Source of the DNA: JBBDRV01 sp040905285 | Lineage (GTDB): Bacteria; Bacteroidota; Rhodothermia; Balneolales; Balneolaceae | Assembly (NCBI GenBank): GCA_040905285.1 | Contig: JBBDRV010000215.1 | Span: 1 to 18,143 of the forward strand | Length of the DNA stretch: 18,143 nt | Direction: 5' to 3' | Shown: positions 7,257 through 13,520 of the stretch, in pieces | How positions within the stretch are numbered: position 1 is the stretch's first letter | Layout of the letters: every line of letters starts with the position of its first letter | Translations under genes and position numbers: made by a program | Notes under the pieces: model-generated | What the model saw: the letters and a program-made list of their open reading frames with translations, nothing else | Told to the model about the DNA's origin: nothing | Database searches by the model: none

Positions 7257-7341
7257 CAGGGGCAGGTTACATTGTTTTACCGCCTTCCGCTATCCGGCGT
7301 TTGGTACTATCCGTGGATGGGGCGCCTGATAACCTGCCCTG
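7257..7341. other. 85-nt inverted-repeat element, possible structured RNA
   Basis: CAGGGGCAGGTTA (7257-7269) faces TAACCTGCCCTG (7330-7341), complementary apart from one extra G, closing a 60-nt interior. Inside, TACC+GCC (7278-7284) can pair with GGC and GGTA (7296-7306), giving a second arm. There is no T-tract, so it is not a simple terminator. It lies 124 bp before the lipoprotein start (+) and about 190 bp upstream of the CPBP gene (-), so it could be a leader element of either. No known riboswitch class was recognised. Elsewhere in the 7065-7465 spacer, apart from the tandem repeat at 7108-7174, nothing is seen. Confidence 0.4.
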
Positions 7342-7465
7342 CAATGGATTATGGGGTTGATTTTTCGTAACAGGCCCTCTGTCCCCTTTTCAAACGGGAT
7401 TGCCAGTCCCCGGCGGGAACAGGAATCGTTAAATTTTTCAGGTGTTCACCCCAATTACAGGAGCT

Positions 7466-10400
7466 ATGTTCAAAAAACTGTACAGTTATTATAATCCAGG
7501 TGTTTTATTCCAGCTTTTTTCCCTGAGGCCGCATACAGCTTCCGGTTGTCGGCACCGTCACCCGGACAGGGCCGGATCGGCTAAAGAATCTGCACGTTTC
7601 CGGCTGGGCTTCTCTCCCGGACACAGGGGAAAATACCTGGTATTCCTGCTTCTGCTATGCCTGTCGGCAGCGTGTACAACCGTACATAAACAGCAGGCGG
7701 AAAGCACCGGAAGCACAGCCGGGGCGGTATCTGTCCTGGATTTCGGTGCTGTCGGTGATGGGGAAACGGACAATACAGGGGCATTTCAGCAGGCAGTCAG
7801 CCATGCGGGGAACAAGGGCGTACCGCTGTATATTCCCCCCGGCCGCTATCTGATCCGGAGTCATATCACCGTGGAAGCCCCTGTACAGATTCAGGGGGCG
7901 GGACATCTTGAATCCGTGCTTACCTCGAATGGGGAAAATGCCCGATTGATGCTTCGGCATGGCGGGATAGCCATCCGGGATATGGGCTTTGAACATATGG
8001 TCGAACCCATTGCACTGGATACCGGTGAAGGTTATGCCCTGGATAACATCCGCATCGAACGCAGCCGTTTTGAAAATATAGAAGCGACCACCACTAACCG
8101 GGGGGTGATCGGTTTGAGCGACGGGGATCTCTGGCAGCGGCAGTATCCTGTAAAGTCCCTGCTGGTTCGCGACTGCATCTTCCGCGATATCAACCCGAAT
8201 GCCATCAACATCCGGGCGAACATTTCCCATGCGCAGATTCTCAACAACCGATTCTTAAATATTGTCAATCCCAGGCAGAATGAAGAGGGCGACGGCCCCC
8301 TGGGCGGTTTTGCCGTCCGGCTGGGTGAAAGTGCCGACGATGCGGGGATGCTCGACGAGTTCCGGTCGCAGGGAAACCACCGTATTCTGGGAAATGAGGT
8401 GACCCATATGCGGAAATACACCACGAGAGGAAATCTCAAAGGATTTTTGATCTATGGCGACTATAATGTAATCGGGGATAACCTGCTTGAGGACATTGAC
8501 GGCACCATTTTCGGCGACGATACGAATGCCATGTACATACGGGGCGCCTACAACCGTATCCTAAGCAATACGGTCCGCCACATTCACGGGGCTGACGATG
8601 ACGGGGCAGTCAGCTTCAAAGGCGGCGTATCGCGTGGCTCACAGCATAATCTCATCTCCCAAAACACCATTCAGCATATCCGCGGCATGTCGGCCGTTGA
8701 AGTGTCCTCTTCGCACGTGCAGGTTATTGAAAATGTAATAGAAGATGCTCCCGTACGTGGTTTTTTCCATCGCACCGGGAAAGATCTCTGGCTTGTGAAC
8801 AATACCTTCACGGATGCAAACGCGGATATCCGGACCGGCAGAAGACAGGGTGAGGGAGAAGCCTTCATCTCCGGCAACCGGTTTCTCAATTCCGAACTTC
8901 AGTTAAGTCAGTTCAGACGGGACCTCCACATTGTCCCGAGAAATGCGGTCTATATTCAGGGGAATCTGTTCCGCAATACCCGGACAGGTCCGGATGTAAG
9001 AATGATCCGGATGGCAAGCAATGTGGTCGAATCCTTTGTGTCGATCCGGAACAACCGGTTTCATAATCTGGCCGGGGAAACAACCGGCCAGGCTTCCGGC
9101 CGGATGGTCGATCTGGAAACGGCGGGCAGGGTACAGGACGTTGAAATCGTCGGGAATCATATTATCCAGAAAGGGTCTCACAGCACTCTCTTTCACATCG
9201 GCAACGCCGCGGGTTCAGGTCGTTTCACGGATAATACGTTTATAATCCATGACCTTCGGGGACCCGTGCTTGACGGGGCATTCACCACCATCGAGAACAA
9301 CACGGTTCGTATCGCCGAAGATGCTTCAGAACAGTTGTCTGTCCGGGAACTTTTTGTACTCCGGGGCTATTCTCCGGAAGCCCCCATGGTCTTTCGCAAC
9401 AACCGGCTCATCAACCGTGCAGCCCACGTGCAAGTGGATGCGGTGACTCGGTGGGAAGATGATTTTTCCCGCGGAAACGGGCCTGAACTGACAAACAATA
9501 CCATTGACGGGCGTTTCACGACACTTGGATCGTTCAACGCCACCTCTGTGCCGGATGTGCGGGCGGATAACAACCGGCGGTCCGGAGGAGCGGAAACCGG
9601 CTTTGCCGCCCGTAAAACAGACGATCCCGCCGATGCGGTTTTTCCGGGCGAAGGCAGCGGAACCCGCTCGGATCCTTACCGGATAACCACCGCAAACGAA
9701 TTGCAGGAGATGCGTACAGATCTGTCAGCTCACTATATTCTGGCCAATGATATTCCGGCAGGTGAAACCAGGGACTGGAATAACGGAGCCGGCTTCGAAC
9801 CGATAGGCGGGTCCACAGGCGGTTTTGAAGGAAGCCTGGACGGCAGCGGACATACCGTCTCCGGCCTGGTTATCAACCGGCCTGACTCAAGATATGTCGG
9901 GCTGTTCGGTAAGATGGCTTCCGGCGGGACTGTCACCATGCTCGGGCTGGATGACGCTGATATTACCGGCTATTATGCCGTGGGGACGCTGGCCGGAATC
10001 AATGAGGGGGGTTCGATATCCGGTTCTTTCGCACGATGCCGGATCCGCGGACGGCACGACATCGGCGGACTGATCGGCCTGAACGATCGCGGCATTGTCA
10101 CCGATTCCTACGCCGAATGCGACGTCACCGCCAATTCTGATGCAGGAGGATTGATCGGGTTCAGCAGCGGATCGGTCAGAAATTCTTATTCGGCCGGATC
10201 TGTTGAAGCAGTGGCACGCGCTTTCGGCCTGGTCGGTTACCAGGCCGTCTGGAATGATGACTCCGTAATCACTGGTTCGTTCTGGGATGTCGACTTGTAT
10301 ATGCACCCCGATCTCTGGAGTCCCGGCAAGACAACGGCGGAAATGAAAAACATTGAAACCTTTTCAGGTGCGGCGGAGGGGGAGCTCACGGGACGATGGG

Positions 10401-10483
10401 ATATTGCGCCGCTGCACAGCCACAATGGGGAAACCTGGAAGATTGACAGCGGCAAAGACTATCCCAGGCTTGGATGGGAGTAA
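7466..10483 (+). CDS. Lipoprotein with pectate-lyase-like beta-helix and GLUG repeats
   Basis: About 1005 residues from the ATG at 7466, chosen because ACAGGAGCT gives a good ribosome site; an in-frame ATG at 7442 has none. A hydrophobic run ending LSAAC at codons 7661-7675 is a lipobox, so the mature protein should be lipid-anchored. It lies some 65 residues in, an unusually long N-region. Next comes the pectate-lyase-superfamily opening (SVLDFGAVGDGETDNTGAFQ, about 7729-7788) and a long right-handed parallel beta-helix with many NN.F/NRF rungs to about 9600. A linker leads to the GLUG region (about 9650-10300), with motifs such as GGLIGLNDRG and DAGGLIGFSSG, and an end resembling other GLUG proteins (DYPRLGWE). 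Such proteins bind, cleave or epimerise cell-surface or environmental polysaccharides; the substrate is not deducible. It ends at a bidirectional terminator. Confidence 0.85.
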   Translation: MFKKLYSYYNPGVLFQLFSLRPHTASGCRHRHPDRAGSAKESARFRLGFSPGHRGKYLVFLLLLCLSAACTTVHKQQAESTGSTAGAVSVLDFGAVGDGETDNTGAFQQAVSHAGNKGVPLYIPPGRYLIRSHITVEAPVQIQGAGHLESVLTSNGENARLMLRHGGIAIRDMGFEHMVEPIALDTGEGYALDNIRIERSRFENIEATTTNRGVIGLSDGDLWQRQYPVKSLLVRDCIFRDINPNAINIRANISHAQILNNRFLNIVNPRQNEEGDGPLGGFAVRLGESADDAGMLDEFRSQGNHRILGNEVTHMRKYTTRGNLKGFLIYGDYNVIGDNLLEDIDGTIFGDDTNAMYIRGAYNRILSNTVRHIHGADDDGAVSFKGGVSRGSQHNLISQNTIQHIRGMSAVEVSSSHVQVIENVIEDAPVRGFFHRTGKDLWLVNNTFTDANADIRTGRRQGEGEAFISGNRFLNSELQLSQFRRDLHIVPRNAVYIQGNLFRNTRTGPDVRMIRMASNVVESFVSIRNNRFHNLAGETTGQASGRMVDLETAGRVQDVEIVGNHIIQKGSHSTLFHIGNAAGSGRFTDNTFIIHDLRGPVLDGAFTTIENNTVRIAEDASEQLSVRELFVLRGYSPEAPMVFRNNRLINRAAHVQVDAVTRWEDDFSRGNGPELTNNTIDGRFTTLGSFNATSVPDVRADNNRRSGGAETGFAARKTDDPADAVFPGEGSGTRSDPYRITTANELQEMRTDLSAHYILANDIPAGETRDWNNGAGFEPIGGSTGGFEGSLDGSGHTVSGLVINRPDSRYVGLFGKMASGGTVTMLGLDDADITGYYAVGTLAGINEGGSISGSFARCRIRGRHDIGGLIGLNDRGIVTDSYAECDVTANSDAGGLIGFSSGSVRNSYSAGSVEAVARAFGLVGYQAVWNDDSVITGSFWDVDLYMHPDLWSPGKTTAEMKNIETFSGAAEGELTGRWDIAPLHSHNGETWKIDSGKDYPRLGWE

Positions 10484-10484
10484 C

Positions 10485-10522
10485 AAAAAAAAGCCTGTCC
10501 CGATATCGGAACAGGCTTTTTT
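10485..10522. terminator. Bidirectional terminator between lipoprotein and cold-shock gene 2
   Basis: AAAAAAGCCTGT (10487-10498) pairs with ACAGGCTTTTTT (10511-10522). The top of the stem is the palindrome CCGATATCGG, separated from the base by one C/A mismatch. A- and T-tracts flank both sides. It shares the GCCTGT/ACAGGC stem base with the terminator at 4853-4890. Confidence 0.9.
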
Positions 10523-10543
10523 AAATAATGAATAAAAAAAATT

Positions 10544-10762
10544 TTATTCGTAAGTCAGGCTGGTGACATTAACAGCACTCAGGCCCTTGGGACCCTCTTC
10601 TACTGAAAATTCAACTTCTTCATTCTCTTCCAGCCCTTCATCAGGACCCAGTTTTTCCACGTTGTTTCTATGTACGAAGATATCTTTGCTTCCGTCTTCA
10701 GGTTCGATAAATCCAAAGCCTTTGTCAGCGTTGAACCATTTTATTTTGCCTTTTTGTGTCAT
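10544..10762 (-). CDS. Cold-shock domain protein, copy 2
   Basis: 72-residue cold-shock domain protein, an RNA chaperone of the CspA type. RNP1 KGFGFI (14-19) and RNP2 DIFVH (27-31) are intact. It differs from copy 1 (4909-5127) at 11 of 72 positions, clustered at the N-terminus (TQK for KKT) and in the loop around 37-42; the acidic tail EENEEVEFSVEEGPKG is the same. Like copy 1 it lies tail-to-tail with an exported-protein gene, shares a GCCTGT-type terminator with it, and has a long leader with conserved sequence blocks. The two loci therefore look like paralogous modules rather than just paralogous proteins. Confidence 0.95.
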   Translation of the reverse strand: MTQKGKIKWFNADKGFGFIEPEDGSKDIFVHRNNVEKLGPDEGLEENEEVEFSVEEGPKGLSAVNVTSLTYE

Positions 10763-10885
10763 GGTAATCGTATTGGTATTGGTATAAATTAAAACACCTG
10801 AGCGGATGGCCTGATCATAAAGATTTGGTGCTAAACGCGTCGATAGGAAAAAGATCTCTCTTCAGGAGCGGTTTTATGTAATGAC
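10763..10885 (-). promoter_or_regulatory. Long 5' leader of cold-shock gene 2 (possible thermosensor)
   Basis: About 123 nt between a TATATTAC block (10886-10894, minus strand) and the ATG. It aligns with the leader of copy 1 over roughly 10797-10880. The shared blocks are CCTGAAGAGAGA, TTTCCTATCGACGCG, TTTATGATCAGG and CATCCGCTCAGG, including both TCAGG segments able to pair with the 5' CCTGA. The AGAGCTCT core of copy 1 is AGATCT here; both are palindromic. Conservation outside the coding region argues for a function in the RNA. A cold-responsive switch is inferred from cspA. Confidence 0.5.
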
Positions 10886-10984
10886 GTAATATAGATTATA
10901 TTTGCTAATTTCCTATTTATTTTTGGATGGCCTGTAACGGCTGCATACCTGCCTGCCTGCAACGCTTGTCTCCGGTAGCGGAAA

Positions 10985-11068
10985 CCACACACTCCGCTAA
11001 TCAGGGGCCCGGTCGATCCGAGCCGTCTTACGGTAATCATGAGCGATCAGGCCTATCCCTTTTTCGTG
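10985..11068 (-). pseudogene. Decayed 5' fragment of a second methylglyoxal synthase gene
   Basis: The 43 nt at 11026-11068 match 11482-11525 inside mgsA with about six mismatches and a 1-nt deletion. In the matching frame it reads GIGLIAHDYRK, then TARIDRAPD and a stop, against GLVAHDYRKMDLIDWAEYNRD in the intact gene. Weaker similarity continues to at least 10985 and perhaps to 10940. No start codon and no complete domain, with a stop just upstream of the match. It lies 10 nt downstream of the mgsA stop in the same orientation, so it looks like the remains of a tandem duplication. Confidence 0.7.
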
Positions 11069-11077
11069 TCATCCCGC

Positions 11078-11578
11078 CTATTCGTTATTGTCTTCGTTAT
11101 CGTCATGCTTCAGCCTTTTGTTATAATCCACAAGATACCGTTCATACGGTTTATTCATCAGACTTGAGGAGATCAGAAAATCAGCCGAAGCCCGGTCACA
11201 GGCAAGCGGTATGTTGTAAACAATGGCAATACGGAGCAGGGCTTTCACATCAACATCGTGCGGCTGGGCCTGAAGAGGATCCCAGAAGAAAATCAGAATA
11301 TCCATCTTGCCATCTGCAACGGCGGAACCCATCTGAAGGTCCCCTCCGACAGGACCGCTCAAAAAACAGTGAACGGGCAGATTCAGCTTTTCCGCAATCA
11401 AATTGCCTGTCGTCCCCGTTCCGTACAGATCGTGCTGCATCAGACTGTCCCGGTTATATTCCGCCCAGTCAATCAGATCCATTTTACGGTAGTCATGAGC
11501 GACCAGACCAATCCTTTTTTTCGTGCCCATGGCAGCCGAATGTGATGCAATATCAGGGTGTGACGATAGAGATTTCAT
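11078..11578 (-). CDS. mgsA: Methylglyoxal synthase
   Basis: Converts dihydroxyacetone phosphate to methylglyoxal and phosphate, a bypass of lower glycolysis that relieves sugar-phosphate stress. All family motifs are present: GLVAHDYRK, YGTGTTG, SGPVGGD, FFWDPLQAQPHDVDVKALLR and NIPLACDRASADFL. Numbered from the GTG at 11593 (171 residues), the residues equivalent to E. coli His19, Asp71, Asp91, His98 and Asp101 fall at 33, 85, 105, 112 and 115, a constant offset of 14, so the active site is complete. I prefer the ATG at 11578 (166 residues). The GTG five codons upstream and the ATG at 11530, closer to the E. coli N-terminus, are alternatives, and none has a strong ribosome site. The acidic tail (KHDDNEDNNE) is longer than usual. 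A relic of a second copy follows. Confidence 0.95.
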   Translation of the reverse strand: MKSLSSHPDIASHSAAMGTKKRIGLVAHDYRKMDLIDWAEYNRDSLMQHDLYGTGTTGNLIAEKLNLPVHCFLSGPVGGDLQMGSAVADGKMDILIFFWDPLQAQPHDVDVKALLRIAIVYNIPLACDRASADFLISSSLMNKPYERYLVDYNKRLKHDDNEDNNE

Positions 11579-11604
11579 AGATTTATTTTTCACTTTATCA
11601 TAAA

Positions 11605-11631
11605 CAAATTCAACTTCCTGTTTAAGTTCAA
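11605..11631 (-). promoter_or_regulatory. Candidate mgsA promoter with overlapping palindrome
   Basis: On the minus strand, TTG (11629-11631) and TGAATTTG (11605-11612), 16 nt apart, approximate the Bacteroidota -33 TTG and -7 TAnnTTTG elements. An imperfect inverted repeat, TTCAACTT (11609-11616) and AAGTTCAA (11624-11631) with one mismatch, covers the same interval and could be an operator. The ATG at 11578 lies 26 bp beyond the -7 element. Confidence 0.35.
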
Positions 11632-11765
11632 TTCTTCCGGAAGCAATTTAGTATAAATTTCTTACGATGACTGCCGAACCCGTTGCATCTCAGAAGATTT
11701 TTTTTAAATTCTATAAAGCCATTCCGTAAAACAGGACCAGAGTAGAGTCGAATCGATGGTATTAA

Positions 11766-11858
11766 AGAGGAATAGTATAAAGAGATAGTATAAAGAGATA
11801 GTATGAGAGAAATAGTATGAGAGAAATAGTATAAGAGGAAAAGTATAAAGAGATAGAG
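11766..11858. repeat. Seven degenerate 10-15-bp purine-rich tandem repeats
   Basis: Units of the form AGAG(A/G)(A)ATAGTATRA run head to tail: 15, 13, 12, 14, 14, 15 and 10 bp long from 11766. Unit length varies in a way typical of slippage. The array lies in the 375-nt spacer between mgsA and the histidine kinase, ending about 95 bp before the kinase start. An open frame through it on the minus strand is low-complexity and not a gene. Confidence 0.85.
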
Positions 11859-11908
11859 AAAGAAGTGAGCTGCCGGAATTCCGTGTTGGGCGGATATGGT
11901 TAAGATTA

Positions 11909-11929
11909 CCGGCTTGTAAGGGAAGCCGG
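11909..11929 (+). promoter_or_regulatory. Hairpin just upstream of the histidine kinase
   Basis: CCGGCTT (11909-11915) pairs with AAGCCGG (11923-11929) around a 7-nt loop. It sits 24 bp before the GTG start and lacks a T-tract, so it may affect initiation rather than termination. Confidence 0.35.
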
Positions 11930-11953
11930 CACAAACGAACCTAATGAGAGATT

Positions 11954-13168
11954 GTGAAAAAAAGTCCGGACAGGGTCCAATTGCCTGAAGAAACGCTGCA
12001 GCCTACAAATGAAGAGCTGAGGACCCTGAATCGCGAGCTCGAAAGCAGGATTGAGGAAATTGGACAAGTCAACAGCGATCTGGAAAACCTGATCTCCGCC
12101 ACCGACATACCCACCATCTTTCTTGACCGGGATATATGCATCAAACGATACACCCCGAATACACGGAAATTATTCAGTCTGTCTGATTCGGATATCGGAA
12201 GGCCTCTTGCGCACGTAATGCACCAGCTGGATTACAGGGGATTTATCGACGATGCGGAAAAAGTGTCTGACGAAGGCACGGTACTCGAACGGGAGATCCG
12301 GAGTATTACAGGCAAAGACTGGTATCTGGTGCGATTCAGACCTTACCGCACCGGCAATAATAAAATAGACGGCGTGGTCATCCTGTTTGTCGACATCACG
12401 GAAAAGAATTTTTATGAAGAGAAACTAAAGAGCCTCAACAAAACACTGGAAGACCAGGTAGAGGAACGGACCGGCAAGATCAGGGAACTGGCATCGGATC
12501 TTATTCTTGCCGAACAGACTGAGAGGCGCCGCATTGCGGATATATTGCACAACGATTTGCAGCAGCAGCTGTTTGTGATCAAACTGGACATTGACCTGGC
12601 CCGGAAAAGTCTGGCGGATGACTCGCCGGAAGATCTTGCTAAAAATGTAAATAACTGGAGCAGACAGATACACAACTCCATTAAGTCTGCCCGGGACCTG
12701 TCCATTACTCTCAGTCCGCCGTCGTTCGGCAAGGTGGCTGACACTATGCTCTGGCTGATAAAGCACATGGAGGATTTGCACGGCCTAAATATAGAGCTGG
12801 ATGTCAGGAAAGACTTTCAGCTTCCCAATGACAATCTGCACGGGGCGCTGTTTCAGATGGTCCGCGAATTACTGTTCAACATCGTCAAGCATGCACAGGT
12901 CGATCAGGCACGAATCAGGCTTGAACAGGTTGAAGCCAACCTCCTGATCCATATCGAAGATGACGGGTGCGGATTTGATATGACGACAGGACGTTTTCAA
13001 ACCGTGGATCCCCGGAATAGCAGCTATGGGCTAAATAACATCCGGGAGAGAATGGAGCTTTTCGGCGGCAATCTCATTATAAACAGTGTTCCGGGAAAAG
13101 GCACTAAAATGACCCTGTCTATTCCCGCTGAAAGAGTGACCCTGCCTGATGTATATAACCCTGCCTGA
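11954..13168 (+). CDS. PAS-domain sensor histidine kinase (HisKA_3), CheB/CheR-PAS derived
   Basis: 404 residues. A coiled coil (about 12-48, with TNEELRTLNRELESR) leads into a PAS domain (about 49-150) reading ATDIPTIFLDRDICIKRYTP and FRPYRTGNNKIDGVVILFVDIT. These phrases are the hallmark of the linker and PAS that follow CheB-CheR in large fused chemosensory kinases. A second coiled coil (155-188) precedes the HPK7/HisKA_3 box ERRRIADILHND (phosphoacceptor His 199). The ATPase has its N box at ELLFNIVKHA (Asn 309), G1 DDGCGFD (336-342) and GLNNIRERMELFGG, GKGTKMTL. No membrane segment, so cytosolic. The GTG start is fixed by an in-frame TGA three codons upstream; a GAGAG lies ahead. CheB and CheR domains are absent. 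No NarL-type regulator lies next to it, so its partner is unknown. A 19-bp duplication covers its stop codon. Confidence 0.88.
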   Translation: MKKSPDRVQLPEETLQPTNEELRTLNRELESRIEEIGQVNSDLENLISATDIPTIFLDRDICIKRYTPNTRKLFSLSDSDIGRPLAHVMHQLDYRGFIDDAEKVSDEGTVLEREIRSITGKDWYLVRFRPYRTGNNKIDGVVILFVDITEKNFYEEKLKSLNKTLEDQVEERTGKIRELASDLILAEQTERRRIADILHNDLQQQLFVIKLDIDLARKSLADDSPEDLAKNVNNWSRQIHNSIKSARDLSITLSPPSFGKVADTMLWLIKHMEDLHGLNIELDVRKDFQLPNDNLHGALFQMVRELLFNIVKHAQVDQARIRLEQVEANLLIHIEDDGCGFDMTTGRFQTVDPRNSSYGLNNIRERMELFGGNLIINSVPGKGTKMTLSIPAERVTLPDVYNPA

Positions 13169-13176
13169 TGTAAATA
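13139..13176 (+). repeat. 19-bp tandem duplication over the kinase stop codon
   Basis: ACCCTGCCTGATGTATATA (13139-13157) is followed directly by ACCCTGCCTGATGTAAATA (13158-13176). Because 19 is not a multiple of three, the second copy is read in another frame and supplies the stop TGA. With a single copy the protein would end a few residues differently. Confidence 0.9.
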
Positions 13177-13200
13177 ACTGATATCAGGGCAGGGGGTTTT
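13159..13200 (+). terminator. Rho-independent terminator of the histidine kinase
   Basis: CCCTGCCTGAT (13159-13169) pairs with ATCAGGGCAGGG (13183-13194) with one bulged base, followed by GG and TTTT. The upstream copy of the 19-bp repeat offers a second, alternative 5' arm. Confidence 0.8.
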
Positions 13201-13225
13201 CGTTCCTATATCCTCAGCATATCTT

Positions 13226-13268
13226 CAGCCGCGGCTGGCGACACATATGAGACAGTGACCGCACTGTC
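13226..13268. promoter_or_regulatory. Palindrome and hairpin in the spacer before the receptor gene
   Basis: CAGCCGCGGCTG (13226-13237) is a perfect 12-bp palindrome. Shortly after it, GACAGTG (13251-13257) and CACTGTC (13262-13268) form a perfect 7-bp stem with a 4-nt loop. They lie about 250-295 bp upstream of the TonB-receptor ATG. They could be binding sites or leader structure; no match to a known motif. Confidence 0.35.
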
Positions 13269-13413
13269 ACCGGGGAGGATTCAAATTCAACAGGGAGCTG
13301 CTAACGGAAAATCCGGCACTGACCGCTCATCCCCCGGCAGGCAACCGTTTATCCTTCTATTCTACCGTCCGGTCACTTTTTCAATCAATGTACGGATTCC
13401 CGCCCTATTCTTT

Positions 13414-13470
13414 ACATGGCCACCCGAGGTCACCGGGGTCACCCGGGTCAACATGGCCGCCCGGGTCAAC
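13414..13470. repeat. Degenerate GC-rich direct repeats before the receptor gene
   Basis: ACATGGCCACCCGAGGTCA (13414-13432) and ACATGGCCGCCCGGGTCAA (13451-13469) flank further ACCGGGGTCA/CCCGGGTCA copies. The tract ends about 50 bp before the receptor start. The rest of 13169-13520 shows no gene. Confidence 0.6.
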
Positions 13471-13520
13471 AAGATCGCATTTAAAATGGACTCAAAGAAT
13501 TAGCAATAATACAGGGACCC

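Noticed and set aside
10927..11580. 217-residue plus-strand frame opposite mgsA
   Set aside because: It is the antisense shadow of the clearly conserved mgsA and its relic; composition is rich in Pro, Ser and Arg with no domain.
11704..11934. 76-residue minus-strand hydrophobic frame
   Set aside because: Its Tyr/Leu/Phe-rich middle is the translation of the purine-rich tandem repeat, so it is low-complexity and not a gene.
13255..13503. 82-residue frame before the TonB receptor
   Set aside because: No ribosome site or domain; part of it translates the GC-rich direct repeats and it ends just before the receptor's own start region.
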